Shown: positions 9,301-17,819, numbered from the stretch's first letter. The stretch: 47,095 bases of DNA from Micromonospora gifhornensis (GCF_016863515.1 NZ_BOPA01000042.1:1-47095), one strand, 5' to 3'. Translations and numbers: made by a program. The notes: generated by a model from the letters alone, not told the origin.

Positions 9301-9848
9301 TCGGTGGCGCTTGCGTCGGGTCGGTCCTTGTCGTCCGTCTGGTCGCTGTGGCCGTCAGGCCGCTCCGGTTTGGCTCCGGCCTGCAGTCGAGCCTGCTGAC
9401 GGACGTAGACCGTCGATAGCGGTGGCGCCTCAACGCCGAGCAGCCGATAGGGCAAATGATCTACGGCTCTGCTCTGGGCCTCCAGGATGTCGTGCAAGGC
9501 GAGTTCCGGCCACGGCAGCTCGGCCCACGACTTGAGTCGCCGGCTTACCTGGTCCCGCTGTGCCAGCGCTGAGCGTTCCATCGCCTCCTTGGCTCGCCAC
9601 CAAAGAGGCTCGACTTCTTCGGCCTTCCGACGTAGCGCAACGGCGACCGCCTGCGTCGACTCCAGCGACAGGAACCGGGTTCCCTTGAACAGTCCATAGA
9701 TCTGGTTCTTGTCGAACGGATGCCGTTGAACGAAGGCGTTAATGCTGGTAAAGCCCGCATCGGCTAACGCCTGCCGCAGCCACGTCGACAGCTCGGCGAG
9801 TTCGGCGTGGACCTGCTGCTTGCCCTGCTCAGGTCGGCCACCTGGCAT
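6324..9848 (-). CDS. NACHT-domain STAND NTPase with N-terminal HTH and helical repeats
   Basis: The 1174-residue protein has three parts. Residues 1-80 are an HTH-like start (ELSTWLRQALADAGFTSINA, DKNQIYGLFKGTRFLSLEST) resembling Cro/C1-type sensors on actinobacterial NTPases. Residues about 195-500 are a NACHT NTPase: Walker A VVTGEPGAGKSTFGQYLALR near 200, Walker B with NACHT acids TRWLIIVDGLDEIVD near 288, and sensor-like VVVTTRKLP near 325. The rest is alpha-helical repeats (ADPAVALPILKRIVSLAQDD, EAFAEAGLRAEAHELARLAL, with spacing of about 50-75 residues) that could form the sensing solenoid. Bacterial NACHT proteins of this architecture are known anti-phage NLR relatives. No nuclease or TIR effector is seen, so the output may be the HTH part or a separate protein. 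GGAGG lies 5 bases before the ATG. A small membrane-peptide gene is divergent, 112 bp away. Confidence 0.9.
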   Translation of the reverse strand: MPGGRPEQGKQQVHAELAELSTWLRQALADAGFTSINAFVQRHPFDKNQIYGLFKGTRFLSLESTQAVAVALRRKAEEVEPLWWRAKEAMERSALAQRDQVSRRLKSWAELPWPELALHDILEAQSRAVDHLPYRLLGVEAPPLSTVYVRQQARLQAGAKPERPDGHSDQTDDKDRPDASATDSVIEVAEALDRHEHLVVTGEPGAGKSTFGQYLALRLSRIWLRLSSGADAPLREPVIPLRVPARALAGSATWSEALAKATGQTLGMRLVTSPLPAIFERPLQGTRWLIIVDGLDEIVDRTARGDVIQAIATHCRPAGPYRVVVTTRKLPDTEFAPLRARQVGHYSIEPFGREQLETFARQWFTAQDVTNAEESADRFLRQTGDSRLRDLVRNPLLATIAAISYTLEPNRPLPSGRLELYERFFAYLIDEEASGRGTSAELRRLEAGHPTRYPLAKWIHQHRLQLIQHLALTRLESEQSLARVAEEWVSSHTPNDVNRAPGWEEDLQLLLIGSGLFVYEGDGPRFLHHSFAEYLAAEAHAERIDATFPDLDSWIARGLKPADRSFVLFLFVMWSRRPGNNVSLILRRLLARNPERAMLAGRVMAEMPVTPPEDAQLVVDRLVDLAIGNAVLEQSGRVADVAGRASLSRTPVFSIMDVLGALAENPTVAQRLTYLAEHPQLPLLLRIEAATALGRAADPAVALPILKRIVSLAQDDDTVRIARALRDLDPQDPLAETLLVRLAHDPHAHPTSRADAANELANSDSDAAGTISEIVVSNASLDPSALRTAVQAWLRIADDRDLGRIADAVRQQASQSPHHCIEISEAFAEAGLRAEAHELARLALTDPACPSWRLDEAVAAYLSTADNPDPTFVLTALQERRAPEDRASVAQGLAKAGHLSEAASLASEVVLDPESDGYDIRNAVNAWLMTAGDSIRETLSSHLQRRATEPISGPGRILSALAEAGGRDQAVAIAKDLVAAPRIDGLDLEGAVEAWLEITGPTVADELRLILEQRKALGGWECAIVAESCAQHGLVEMATWLAARAIATSTEQPFCIITAAKAWITAAGLASSEDILDAIMNRHLPIGDRAAVADHLAAAGDLRGAQQLWREVLMARDASLEYRMISAIRLLQTGAHQHAIREMTALINLTDESSWQRRSFGPLISALSMLADQG

Positions 9849-9864
9849 CGCGTCCTCCGGCTAG

Positions 9865-9900
9865 GGGTTTCCTGAAGTTTCTCCACGGTAGAGGGAAACC
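9865..9900. promoter_or_regulatory. Inverted repeat in the NACHT/membrane-peptide divergent promoter
   Basis: Ggtttcc at 9866-9872 and ggaaacc at 9894-9900 are perfect inverted repeats 21 bases apart in the 112-bp divergent intergenic space. One arm lies just upstream of the NACHT ribosome-binding site. Because the NACHT protein itself has an HTH, it could be an autoregulatory operator; this is inference. Confidence 0.35.
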
Positions 9901-9960
9901 GAACCGAGCCGCGACAGTCGGTGACAAGCAGATAGGCGACTGCTCGACGGAGGAGACAAG

Positions 9961-10158
9961 ATGCCCGACCTTCAACTCGTGATCGCGCTGGCCACGCCCC
10001 TTTCTGCCGTACTTGTGGCCTTGCTGAACTATCGCAGCGTAGCGATGGCCGAGCGATGGCGGACACGACGCCTGTTGATCAAGCTTTGCAGCGAGGGAAC
10101 TGCCGGACGTAACCCGCTCGCGGCCGCCGAGGACGAGACGACGGAGCCGCTGGAATGA
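9961..10158 (+). CDS. 65-aa single-pass membrane peptide, divergent to NACHT gene
   Basis: The peptide begins MPDLQLVIALATPLSAVLVA, with one hydrophobic segment from about residue 5 to 23. It is followed by LNYRSVAMAERWRTRRLLIK, a basic juxtamembrane stretch that places the C-terminus in the cytoplasm, and an acidic tail (AAEDETTEPLE). A near-perfect GGAGGA at 9951-9956 precedes the ATG, which argues for a real gene. No homologue is recognised. Small membrane proteins next to STAND or signalling NTPases can be effectors or anchors, so a functional link with the NACHT protein is possible but is not shown by the sequence. Confidence 0.6.
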   Translation: MPDLQLVIALATPLSAVLVALLNYRSVAMAERWRTRRLLIKLCSEGTAGRNPLAAAEDETTEPLE

Positions 10159-10226
10159 AGTAAAGTTCCCCTTTCTCGTGCGGCAACACGGGTCCATTGA
10201 CCTGCGCATCGTATTGCTACGTAACG

Positions 10227-10698
10227 TCACACACTGAACTCCGGTGTGGAGCCGGCCTTTCGGTCCGCCAGGTAGGGCGCCCAGTCCCGGCGGGCGTGGC
10301 CGGCCCACCGGATGGCGGTGACGCCGATGCAGAGCAGGTCAGCGAGTACGACCGGAGAAGGTCTGCGGCGAGGCCGGCGAGCGCGGTACTTCGGCCGGCC
10401 CGAGGTCGAATGCCGTGGCGTTTGAGGGTGTTCTGTACCGCGCTGGGTTGGCGGGTCGTCGATGCAGTCCAGGAATCAGGGGCCCGTCATCGTTTTGGTG
10501 GTGCCGATGGTCCACCGGCGGCATGTTTCGTTGCCAGAGCAGGACCCGGGTGAGTACGGGTGGGTCGAGCAGGCGATGGCGGGCCACCACGAGGGGGTTT
10601 TGTTGCCATGCTGCTCGATCTGCCCGAGGGTGATGCTGGTCAGCCGGGTGACGGACGGCCCGAACAGCAGGACCAGGGCGCCAGCGATACGAAGGTTA
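10227..10698 (-). pseudogene. Tyrosine recombinase-like C-terminal remnant, cut by IS701-family element
   Basis: The minus strand reads GALVLLFGPSVTRLTSITLG up to the IS edge. After frame changes it reads TLKRHGIRPRAGRSTALAGL, then VVLADLLCIGVTAIRWAGHA and RRDWAPYLADRKAG, stopping at 10227. The block RHGI.AR.AR..AL..LA.dLP..VLADLLGI...A.RW....DWA.YL is a familiar C-terminal region of actinobacterial recombinase/integrase-like proteins, recalled from memory. At least two frameshifts are present (near 10360 and 10500). Its N-terminal part would lie beyond 10698, where the IS701-family element starts; I do not find it past 12101. Confidence 0.55.
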
Positions 10699-10699
10699 A

Positions 10700-12101
10700 T
10701 ACTCCAACGTCATTTGGCCCGGCCGTTGGGCGTGGCGCGGGCATGAAGACGGCCACCGCGTGATCATCGATGGTTTGTGAAGACAACCGAAGATCGTGCG
10801 GTGGCCGCGTGCCACAGCGTAGACCCCGGCCGGTGGCGGGTCGTCCTGGACGAGGCGGTGACGCGTGTCGCGGGCCGGTTCGTGCGGGCCGAGCCACGGG
10901 CGACGGCCGGACGGTTCGTGGAAGGGCTGCTGTCGGATGCGGAACGCAAGACCTGCTGGTCGCTTGCGGAGCGGGCGGGTCACGCTGATCCGCAGGCGAT
11001 GCAGCGGCTGCTGCGTACGGCGGTGTGGGATGCCGACGCCGTCCGCGATGATGTGCGTTCCTGGCTGATCGAGCAGTTCGGGCATCCCGACGCGGTGCTG
11101 GTGACCGATGAGACCGGCTTCTTGAAGAAGGGCTGGTGTTCGGTCGGGGTGCAGCGGCAGTACACCGGTACCGCCGGACGTGTGGAGAACAGCCAGGTCG
11201 GGGTGTTCCTGGCCTATGTCACCCCGCATGGGCGGGCGCTGATCGATCGTCGGCTCTACCTACCGGAGACGACCTGGTGCGACCAGCCCGATCGCATCGC
11301 CGCCGCCGGCGTCTCCGACCAGATCGAGTTCGCTACCAAGCCGGCCCTGGCCCGGCAGATGATCACCGACGCCCTGGACGCCGGTGTCCCGGTCGGATGG
11401 GTGACCGGTGACGAGGTCTACGGCGCAGACCCTGGCCTACGCGGCGACCTCGAACTCCGCGAGATCGGCTACGTCCTGGCGGTCGGCTGCGACCGACGCG
11501 TGGCGGTCAACGACGGCCGCACCCTCGTACGCGTCGACGACCTCGCCGAGCGGATCCCCACCCGCCGAGTGGCAACTGCACAGCTGCGGACCCGGGGCGA
11601 AAGGTCTACGCGAGTACCTGTGGGCCTGGATCACCACCGCCACCCAGCCAGGTGAGCACCGGTGGCTGCTCATCCGCCGCAACCGCACCACCTCAGAGCT
11701 GGCCTTCTACCTGTGCTGGTCACACCGCCCAGTGCCGCTGCACACCCTCGTCACCGTCGCCGGCTCCCGCTGGAGCATCGAAGAGCTGTTCCAGACCGGC
11801 AAAGGCCAAGTCGGCCTGGACCACTACCAGGTCCGCGGCTGGACCGGCTGGCACCGATTCATCACCCTGGCCATGCTCGCCCTCGCCGTCCTGACCAGCC
11901 TCACCGCCCAACAGCCCGACACCGACCCGAAGACCATCGCGCTGACCGTCGCCGAGGTCCGCCGACTCCTCAACGCCTTCGTCCTCACCGCTGCCTTACC
12001 GCCGGAACACATCCTGCACTGGTCAATCTGGCGACGAACAACCCAAGCCCGAGCCCGCCGATCCCACTACCAGCGCAGACAGGCCAAGTGACGTTGGAGT
12101 A
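10700..12101 (+). mobile_element. IS701-family insertion sequence
   Basis: The element is about 1402 bp with inverted repeats: tactccaacgtcatttggcc at the left and the complement tactccaacgtcacttggcc at the right, one mismatch in 20. The flanks ttaa and ctaa both fit the YTAR target rule of the family but are not identical, so the copy may have recombined or mutated. It contains one transposase frame broken by a single extra C. Confidence 0.85.
10777..12091 (+). pseudogene. IS701-family transposase with one frameshift
   Basis: Frame 1 starts at GTG 10777 (MKTTEDRAVAACHSVDPGRW) and carries VLVTDETGFLKKGWCSVGVQ with the first acidic residue, then VGWVTGDEVYGADPGLRGDL with the second. Near 11557-11570 (atccccacccgccgagtggc) the reading must slip to frame 2, which continues PAEWQLHSCGPGAKGLREYL and SRWSIEELFQTGKGQVGLDH, holding the third catalytic acid. 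The family normally reads IPTAEWQ here, so a C appears to have been inserted. As read, the protein ends at 11655 and lacks the last catalytic residue. A sequencing error in a C-rich run or, less likely, recoding could also explain it. Confidence 0.85.
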
Positions 12102-12171
12102 CTAACCAGCGTGCTCGATATCGATGGTTCGTCACAAGGGGAAGGCGGCATCGAGACGGTAGCCTGCATCG

Positions 12172-13206
12172 GTGGCAACCCAGGCTCAGGTACGCGGCTA
12201 CCTCCTAGAGGAGGTCCTGGCCTGGCTGTTGCGCAACAACGGTTACGTGCTGCTGACCGAACCGGCGTCCGGGGACCCGGCACTGGAGATGAACGGTGCC
12301 GGGCTCACAGTGCGCGGACGAGGCGCCCGCCACCAGGCCGACGTGCTGGGCGAGTTCCCGTTCACACCGCCATTTTCCCTGCCGATCCGGATGTTCGTCG
12401 AGGCAAAGAGCTATCAGCCCACGGACCCGGTAGGGCTGGGCGTCGTACGCAACGCTTGGGCCACCGTGGCCGACGTGAACGAGTTCGACGTGGGGTCGAG
12501 CCTGAGTCGGTACCGGTACGTGTACTCCCTGTTCTCCACGTCTGGGTTTACCGATGACGCGGTCGAGTTTGCACTGAAGCATCAGATCAGCCTCGTTGAC
12601 CTGACGTTGCCGATGTACGACGCGCTTCGCACCGGGGTCGAGCAGGCCGCGTCGACGGTGCACCCCTATGTCATAGGGGCCGGCAGCGTCGAGCGGTTGC
12701 GCCAGCTCGTCCGCCATGTCCTCGGCACGGCGGACGTGCAGCTGCCTCGGCAGATCCCTGGACGGCAGACTCAGCTCGACACGATCCGGCAATTCCAGTC
12801 CGACCTGGAAGACAGCTTCGGAGGCGAGTTCCTGCTCGCCTTCCCGCCCGCGCCGTTCGTGCTCGCGCTCACCGGGGACATCGGTCGGTTCCTGCGCCAC
12901 GCCGAGCTAGGGCACGATCATCGGATCAACATCCTCCGTGACACCGAGGATCCCACCGCCACCGGGTGGATCATCCGGCCCGCTAACGACAGTGGTCCTG
13001 CCGACAGTAACGATTTCTCCTACACCCTGCGGTTCAGCCTGCCGCCCTACGTCGAAGAGTGGCTCATGATCCACCGGCGGAACGCCCGACAGCTCAAGCA
13101 GACCAACCTCGCCACTATCATAATCTACCGGTTGTATGGCGGTATCCCGCAGGCGTACCAGCTGCGCTACGTACCTCGGCCGCCTCCTATCCAGGCCGTC
13201 CGATGA
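12172..13206 (+). CDS. PD-(D/E)XK-type restriction endonuclease-like protein
   Basis: The 344-residue protein starts at a GTG with weak ribosome binding, 70 bp after the IS701-family element, whose end may supply or remove a promoter. The first 90 residues look like an Mrr/REase-fold domain: RGYLLEEVLAWLLRNNGYVL (helix with Glu), GRGARHQADVLGEF (motif Asp) and IRMFVEAKSYQP (the E-x-K strand). A helix follows, GVVRNAWATVADVNEFDVGS, and later FSTSGFTDDAVEFALKHQIS, as in archaeal-type REase domains that read out chromosomal DNA. The C-terminal half is unrecognised and may bind DNA or modified bases. The stop overlaps the start of the EVE-domain gene (ATGA), so the two proteins are probably a pair acting against modified DNA. 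The family fit is by motif only. Confidence 0.7.
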   Translation: MATQAQVRGYLLEEVLAWLLRNNGYVLLTEPASGDPALEMNGAGLTVRGRGARHQADVLGEFPFTPPFSLPIRMFVEAKSYQPTDPVGLGVVRNAWATVADVNEFDVGSSLSRYRYVYSLFSTSGFTDDAVEFALKHQISLVDLTLPMYDALRTGVEQAASTVHPYVIGAGSVERLRQLVRHVLGTADVQLPRQIPGRQTQLDTIRQFQSDLEDSFGGEFLLAFPPAPFVLALTGDIGRFLRHAELGHDHRINILRDTEDPTATGWIIRPANDSGPADSNDFSYTLRFSLPPYVEEWLMIHRRNARQLKQTNLATIIIYRLYGGIPQAYQLRYVPRPPPIQAVR

Positions 13207-13975
13207 CCTCACCAACCACCTTCGACCTCGGCGCATGGCTACTCAAGTGCAACCCAGCCATGTGGGACCTACCGAGATTCATTGGCGATGGCAACCACAC
13301 CATCCGCAGCTGGACAGTAAGCCGGTACCGCGAGCGGTTCACGGCCGGACAGCCGGTGCTGTTTTGGGTCACCGGGCCGACCGGAGCATTCCCAACACCG
13401 GGTCTCTGGGGCGCCGGGGTCGTCACGGCCCACCTCAGGCCGCTGGAGATCACCACGGTTACTGGCTGACCTCGCCACCCGAACCCGGCTTCGTGCGGTG
13501 GCTACCAGTCGACATCACGCTGTTCTCCGCACCCGTGCCAAGGTCCGTGCTAGCCGACGACCCCCGACTGCACAGTCTGGAGGTCGTCAAGAATCCGAAG
13601 GCCGGTAACCCCCAGCGGGTAACGACCGACCAGTTGACGACGATCGGGCGGTATCTCAGCGACCGAGACACCGCCAGCTACGGATCGATCGCACAAGCTC
13701 GCGCTATTGTGACTCACGCCTACCGCAGCAGAGGCTGGCAGGTCGAACGCGCAACCACAGCCGGCTCAGACCTAACGTGCCGGCACGGTGCGCAGGTGCT
13801 CCAGATCGTCACCCGCCCGGTCGGCGAGGTCATCATCGGACGCGCTGAAGTCGCTGCCGCGGCCGCCCCGGACTGGCGGCTCATCGTCGTCGACGGACTG
13901 GACCTCATCGAGTTCGACGGACCCGGTGCCCTTAACCGTGCCGAACCGATCGCCTACTGGATACCACCGCTATAG
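13203..13975 (+). pseudogene. EVE-domain / DUF3883-like protein, frameshifted
   Basis: From ATG 13203 the frame reads WLLKCNPAMWDLPRFIGDGN, HTIRSWTVSRYRERFTAGQP and VLFWVTGPTGAFPTPGLWGA, a clear EVE domain (PUA-like reader of modified bases). It stops at 13467. The other frame continues from about 13452 with GYWLTSPPEPGFVRWLPVDI and, after a linker, ARAIVTHAYRSRGWQVERAT, SDLTCRHGAQVLQIV and PDWRLIVVDGLDLIEFDG. That C-terminal part has the layout of the DUF3883 (NO VEIN C-terminal) nuclease-like domain, but the expected E-V-K-G block is replaced by QIVTRP, so it lacks the catalytic Lys. The gene overlaps the nuclease gene by four bases. A one-base indel near 13450 separates the halves; the product is probably truncated. 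Confidence 0.75.
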
Positions 13976-14568
13976 GCGAACCGCGTTCCTGTGAGTTGTC
14001 CAGCGAGCCACCCGCCTGTATCGACACCGACAAGCTTTGCCCGCTACCCCCGCGAGCCACAACGGCAACGAGCTATCCGGCAGGGTTCGCCTCCCGACAC
14101 GAACTGTGGAAGTACGCCATGGTCGGTCCACACAGCCGTCCGTGATCGACAAGAGCTGCCCTTGTCGGAACAGCATGCTGAGCCACGACTCAGCAATGGC
14201 CAACATCTCCGGCTGGAGTACCGATCATCGACACGCTCGGCGACGAGTGGGTTCTTGCCCTCGGCTCGGTGCCAGCGACCGCCCTCCCTGCTCGGCTGTG
14301 CAGACCTTCGTGCACGGCGGCCGCTGGTAGCGATTACCTCTTCATCCCCCAGCGATTTAGCTACGAATGCCGATCTTGAGCGGGTCATCACCGGTGCCAG
14401 CCCGGTAATGGAGGAATCTCGCCATCTTGCCCGTCGTCGGTGAGCCAGCATGCCATCGCCCAGACCACGATAGAGACCATCCGTCGGCGGTGCTGAGCCA
14501 GCCGGCAAGGGCTGCGGTTCGTGCCGTGGAGAGTCGTATGAGACGTTCACTTAGACGAGGCATCCGGG
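13976..14568. other. 593-bp stretch without an assignable gene
   Basis: Several short frames are open on both strands, but none shows a family signature or consistent coding character. A plus-strand piece near 14224-14350 (IIDTLGDEWVLALGSVPATA) is the most protein-like and may be the tail of a lost gene. No repeats or RNA structures stood out. Confidence 0.4.
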
Positions 14569-14880
14569 GTGTCAGTCCTCGAACCACTCAACGTGAGCGG
14601 CCCCTATCGGGTTTACGACTCCGTTCGGCACCGGCGCTCCGAGGCGTCGCAACAGATCTTCGACGCCATCTGCGAAGCCGCCGGGGTGGTCGTCACGGAG
14701 GAGTTCGACACCGACGTGGACGCCGTCATCGTACGACGAGCGGATTCGGAGACGCGAGCATGTCGCACAGCCCGAGATCGCGGCATTCCGCTCTTCCGCA
14801 GCGACGAGTTCACCGGCCGGATCGCGGAGGCGATGCTGTCTCGGTTCGTCGGAGCCGCCACAGGCGCGGCAGAATGCGGC
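14569..14880 (+). pseudogene. BRCT-like domain fragment
   Basis: GTG 14569 opens a frame reading SGPYRVYDSVRHRRSEASQQ, then IFDAICEAAGVVVTEEFDTD, VDAVIVRRADSETRACRTAR and DRGIPLFRSDEFTGRIAEAM. The order (A)GG/AGVVV..., VD.VIV..., DS.T.....A...GIPLFR.DEF matches a BRCT domain, which binds phosphopeptides or DNA ends in repair proteins such as LigA. The sensible sequence ends near 14870, and the frame then runs into IS-derived DNA. The original protein was probably longer; whether this domain is expressed alone is unknown. Confidence 0.5.
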
Positions 14881-14989
14881 ACGCTCGGTCAACGTCGGAA
14901 GTGCAGCCGGTTCCTCGACGCCGGCGTGAGGAGGTGCCCGGAGAGTCCTGCTCGGTCCGGGCCTCGCCAATCCTCATCACGGCGCCGCT

Positions 14990-15245
14990 GCAGGCTGCTC
15001 GACCGGACCTTGATCTGGAACCAGCGGCACCTACTCCACGCCCTGCGCGAGTTCGAACAGTTCTACAGCGGACACTGACCACACCAGGGCATCGCGAACG
15101 CACGCCCGCTGTACTCGTTACCCGCACCGATCGCCGATCCGGACAAGCTGACCCGCCTCAAGTACGAAGACGTCAGCGCGCCGGCTACATCCTCCACGAG
15201 TACGAGCATGCCGCATGACCTGCGCGGACGAGGTTTTCGGCAACT
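14990..15245 (+). pseudogene. C-terminal remnant of an rve-type IS transposase
   Basis: The plus strand reads DRTLIWNQRHLLHALREFEQ, then FYSGH and, in a neighbouring frame, HQGIANARPLYSLPAPIADP. The end ILHEYEHAA stops at 15217-15219 in a third frame. This is the C-terminus of a common actinobacterial integrase-core transposase (LR.LL.ALREFE.FYN.HRPHQGIANARPL ... LGG.LHEY.HAA). The bases after the stop, tgacctgcgcggacgaggtt, resemble that element's terminal repeat. At least two frameshifts are present and the DDE core is gone. Confidence 0.75.
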
Positions 15246-15341
15246 GCATCGCCAGCGCCGCTGCCGGACCATGGCGTGCTGGCGTCCGGGGCACCGAACG
15301 CTTTCACCCGATACGCGCGGTCGGGGTTCCTCGGCCTCGTG

Positions 15342-17819
15342 TCAGAGGCCGGTCGAGGCAAAGGCAACGTCAGGTCCGGATGGCGTCCAGCGCCGGTTCG
15401 GGGGGCGTAGCGGCGTGCCGCGTGAGTAGGCGGCGATGCCGGTCATCAGGTGCGACCAGATCTCGGCCCGCCAGCCGGCACCCGTCCGGGTGACCAGGAG
15501 TAGACGGCGCCCGTTCCACCAGCCGTGCACCGCCGGCTCGTCGTCAGACACCACCTGGACGTCGGGAAAGTCACGCAGAGCGTCGAGGGCGGCGATCACC
15601 GCTTGGCGGGTGGTCCGGCCGCGTGCGACGTGGACGACGGAACCGTCGAGCCGGGCGCCGTCGAGCCGGTCCACCGCGTCGTGTAGCGCCGAGCGTCGCA
15701 GAATCCAGTCGAGTTCGGTCACGAAGTTGGTCTGCCCGAACAGCACCCCGAAGGTGTGCCCGCTCAGGCCGGCGGCATACCGTCGGACCGTCTCTTCCGG
15801 CACCGCGGCGCGCCAGTCGGTCCACTCCGCGTATGCCTGCCGTAGTTCCTCGAACTGTGCGACGAGATCGCTGTCCGGCTCGGTTCGTCGGTCGATGCCG
15901 GTGCGCAGCGCCACGAGTCCGATGGTGGCGAGGGCTGCGTGCTCGTCATCCAGGCTCTCTTCCTGGTCGGTCATCCAAAGTTGCAGCGCCACCCAGTAGA
16001 GAAGGTCGGACCAGTCGGCTGCATCCACCCAGAGTCCGCCGGCGACCAGGGTCAGCGCCAGCCGGCTGACCGCCAGCTTCGCCGGCAGCGGCCATTCCTC
16101 CGATGCATTGACCAGTTCTTGGATCTCGCGTCGTAGGCGGGTGCGTTGGCCTCCAGTGAGAGCGTCCAGCACGGTCGTGACGGTTTCCGGTCGCGCCGGT
16201 GGGACGGCGCCTGCCGTCCCGGTCTCACCCTGCGGTGTGGGCCGCGAAGCGTCGTTCTCGTCATCCGAGCCGTCGAAGATCTCGTCGTCGGGCGGCACGA
16301 GCGTGCTTCGACCGTCCATGCCGAGGGCGAAACGCAGTAGGGCTGGCCCGACGGTTGCGGTGATCCGACTTTCCACCTGACGGCGCCGGTCGACACCTGG
16401 CGAGGCGACGATGCGGTCCGGGCGGACCGAAGCGAGATGGGCGAGCGCCTCGAAGAGCGCGGCCAGGTGCGCCTGGTCGGCGATGACGAGCGGCAACGAC
16501 GCATGTTCCAGCGGAGACGGGTGATCAATCCGTGACAGCGCTGCGGGCACGTCGGTCACCACGACGTCGCGGATCTGCGCGCCCGTGTCCGTCTCAACAT
16601 GGGTGGTGGCACGTCCATCGGACGCGATGGACCAGCCGGGAGGCGGGACCCCGATATAGAGGTGGAGTTGGCCGTCACTGCGCTTGTGGTCGAGTCGCAG
16701 CCCTTCCACCGTGAGCCATGCCGGGACCCGGTGTCCGTCGGTGAGGACCGTTGCCTCCACGCTCTCTGCACCTACCCGGACGCCGAGGACACGCAGGGCG
16801 CACCGGGAGGAGACACCTTCGGCGGGTTTCCGCACGTGCAGGCCCGCAGGTTGTGCCAGGTCCACTTCGTGTGCGGGTACGGCGGAGATCAATGGGTCCG
16901 GGGTGCCGGTTAGCAGGCCCAGTTCACAGTTGCCACCCGTGGCCATGGTCTTGATCAGCGCAGCTTTACTGCAGTTGGCGCTGCCGGTCAGCGCCCATGA
17001 CCGGCTATCCGTTGTCCATTCGACGACCTTCGCGTGGTGGTAGCGGCTGCTTTGTGGGGTGGCTACCACGCTCGTGCGGGCTCGTTTGACCACTTGGGCG
17101 ACGGCGTCCGGGTCGCACTGGACGTCCCGGGTGAGCAGGAGCTGCAGTTTGGCGGGTCCGAAGCGGTCGACCAGCCGGCCCAGCGCCTCCGCCTGTGGGT
17201 CGAAGAACGGGGCGGCGACCGCCAGCGAGGTGGTGGGCGTCTTCGGCACCGGGAGCTGCTCGATGATCGGACGTGCTGACGTCGTCACGAGCACGGGCTG
17301 GCCGGGCGTCTGGTCTGCCGGGCGGGAGGTGAGCAGCTCTGCGACGCGGTCGAGGCATTCCCGGCCGAGGTTCTCCATCCAGACGGCGGCGGGCAGTCGA
17401 CGTAGCCAGGCAGCGAGGTCATGGAAAAGCTGAGGCACTGTCGGGCCGGAGCCGCGCAGCACTGCCCAGACTTCGGCGTTGTGGTGCCAGCCCGACGGGG
17501 TGGCGTTGCCGGATCCGATGGCCACCACCCCGTCCGTCTCGGAAGCGATCACCACGAGCTTCGGATGGAAGGCCCCGCCTGCCTTGCAGACGACCGGAAG
17601 AGCCAGGTAATCGGACCGGCGGGGTCCCTGGGTCAGCTGGTCGGCGTCGTACAGAATCGTCGTGCGAGCGCGGACGGCCTGAGCCTCCCGCAGGCAGACG
17701 TCCTCGAAGAAGGACAAGTCGCAGGTGTAGGTGAGGACGAGGACCTCCTCCGCATCGGCGAGCGGCCGACCACGCAATAGCGTGGGTGGTGCGGCTCCCT
17801 GTAGTTCCTCCCAGGCCAT
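15342..17819 (-). CDS. Phospholipase D-family nuclease-like protein with two HKD motifs
   Basis: This protein of about 825 residues has two PLD active-site blocks: FHPKLVVIASETDGVVAIGS with GN following (near residue 85) and YHHAKVVEW with ALTGSANCSKAAL (near residue 260). The first 330 residues therefore form a complete two-HKD catalytic unit, as in nucleic-acid-cutting PLD enzymes such as those of DISARM-type and helicase-associated systems. The remaining 500 residues are unassigned; they include an acidic linker near 520 (DDEIFDGSDDENDASR) and a helical part. ATG 17819 shares its A with the stop of the upstream gene (TGATG); GTG 17822 is an alternative. No helicase accompanies the operon, although PLD defence proteins often have one. 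Substrate (DNA, RNA or lipid) cannot be read from sequence. Confidence 0.8.
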   Translation of the reverse strand: MAWEELQGAAPPTLLRGRPLADAEEVLVLTYTCDLSFFEDVCLREAQAVRARTTILYDADQLTQGPRRSDYLALPVVCKAGGAFHPKLVVIASETDGVVAIGSGNATPSGWHHNAEVWAVLRGSGPTVPQLFHDLAAWLRRLPAAVWMENLGRECLDRVAELLTSRPADQTPGQPVLVTTSARPIIEQLPVPKTPTTSLAVAAPFFDPQAEALGRLVDRFGPAKLQLLLTRDVQCDPDAVAQVVKRARTSVVATPQSSRYHHAKVVEWTTDSRSWALTGSANCSKAALIKTMATGGNCELGLLTGTPDPLISAVPAHEVDLAQPAGLHVRKPAEGVSSRCALRVLGVRVGAESVEATVLTDGHRVPAWLTVEGLRLDHKRSDGQLHLYIGVPPPGWSIASDGRATTHVETDTGAQIRDVVVTDVPAALSRIDHPSPLEHASLPLVIADQAHLAALFEALAHLASVRPDRIVASPGVDRRRQVESRITATVGPALLRFALGMDGRSTLVPPDDEIFDGSDDENDASRPTPQGETGTAGAVPPARPETVTTVLDALTGGQRTRLRREIQELVNASEEWPLPAKLAVSRLALTLVAGGLWVDAADWSDLLYWVALQLWMTDQEESLDDEHAALATIGLVALRTGIDRRTEPDSDLVAQFEELRQAYAEWTDWRAAVPEETVRRYAAGLSGHTFGVLFGQTNFVTELDWILRRSALHDAVDRLDGARLDGSVVHVARGRTTRQAVIAALDALRDFPDVQVVSDDEPAVHGWWNGRRLLLVTRTGAGWRAEIWSHLMTGIAAYSRGTPLRPPNRRWTPSGPDVAFASTGL

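Noticed and set aside
11551..11575. Programmed frameshift in the IS701-family transposase
   Set aside because: IS701 elements normally encode one unbroken frame, and the simplest reading is one extra C in a C-rich run, by mutation or error.
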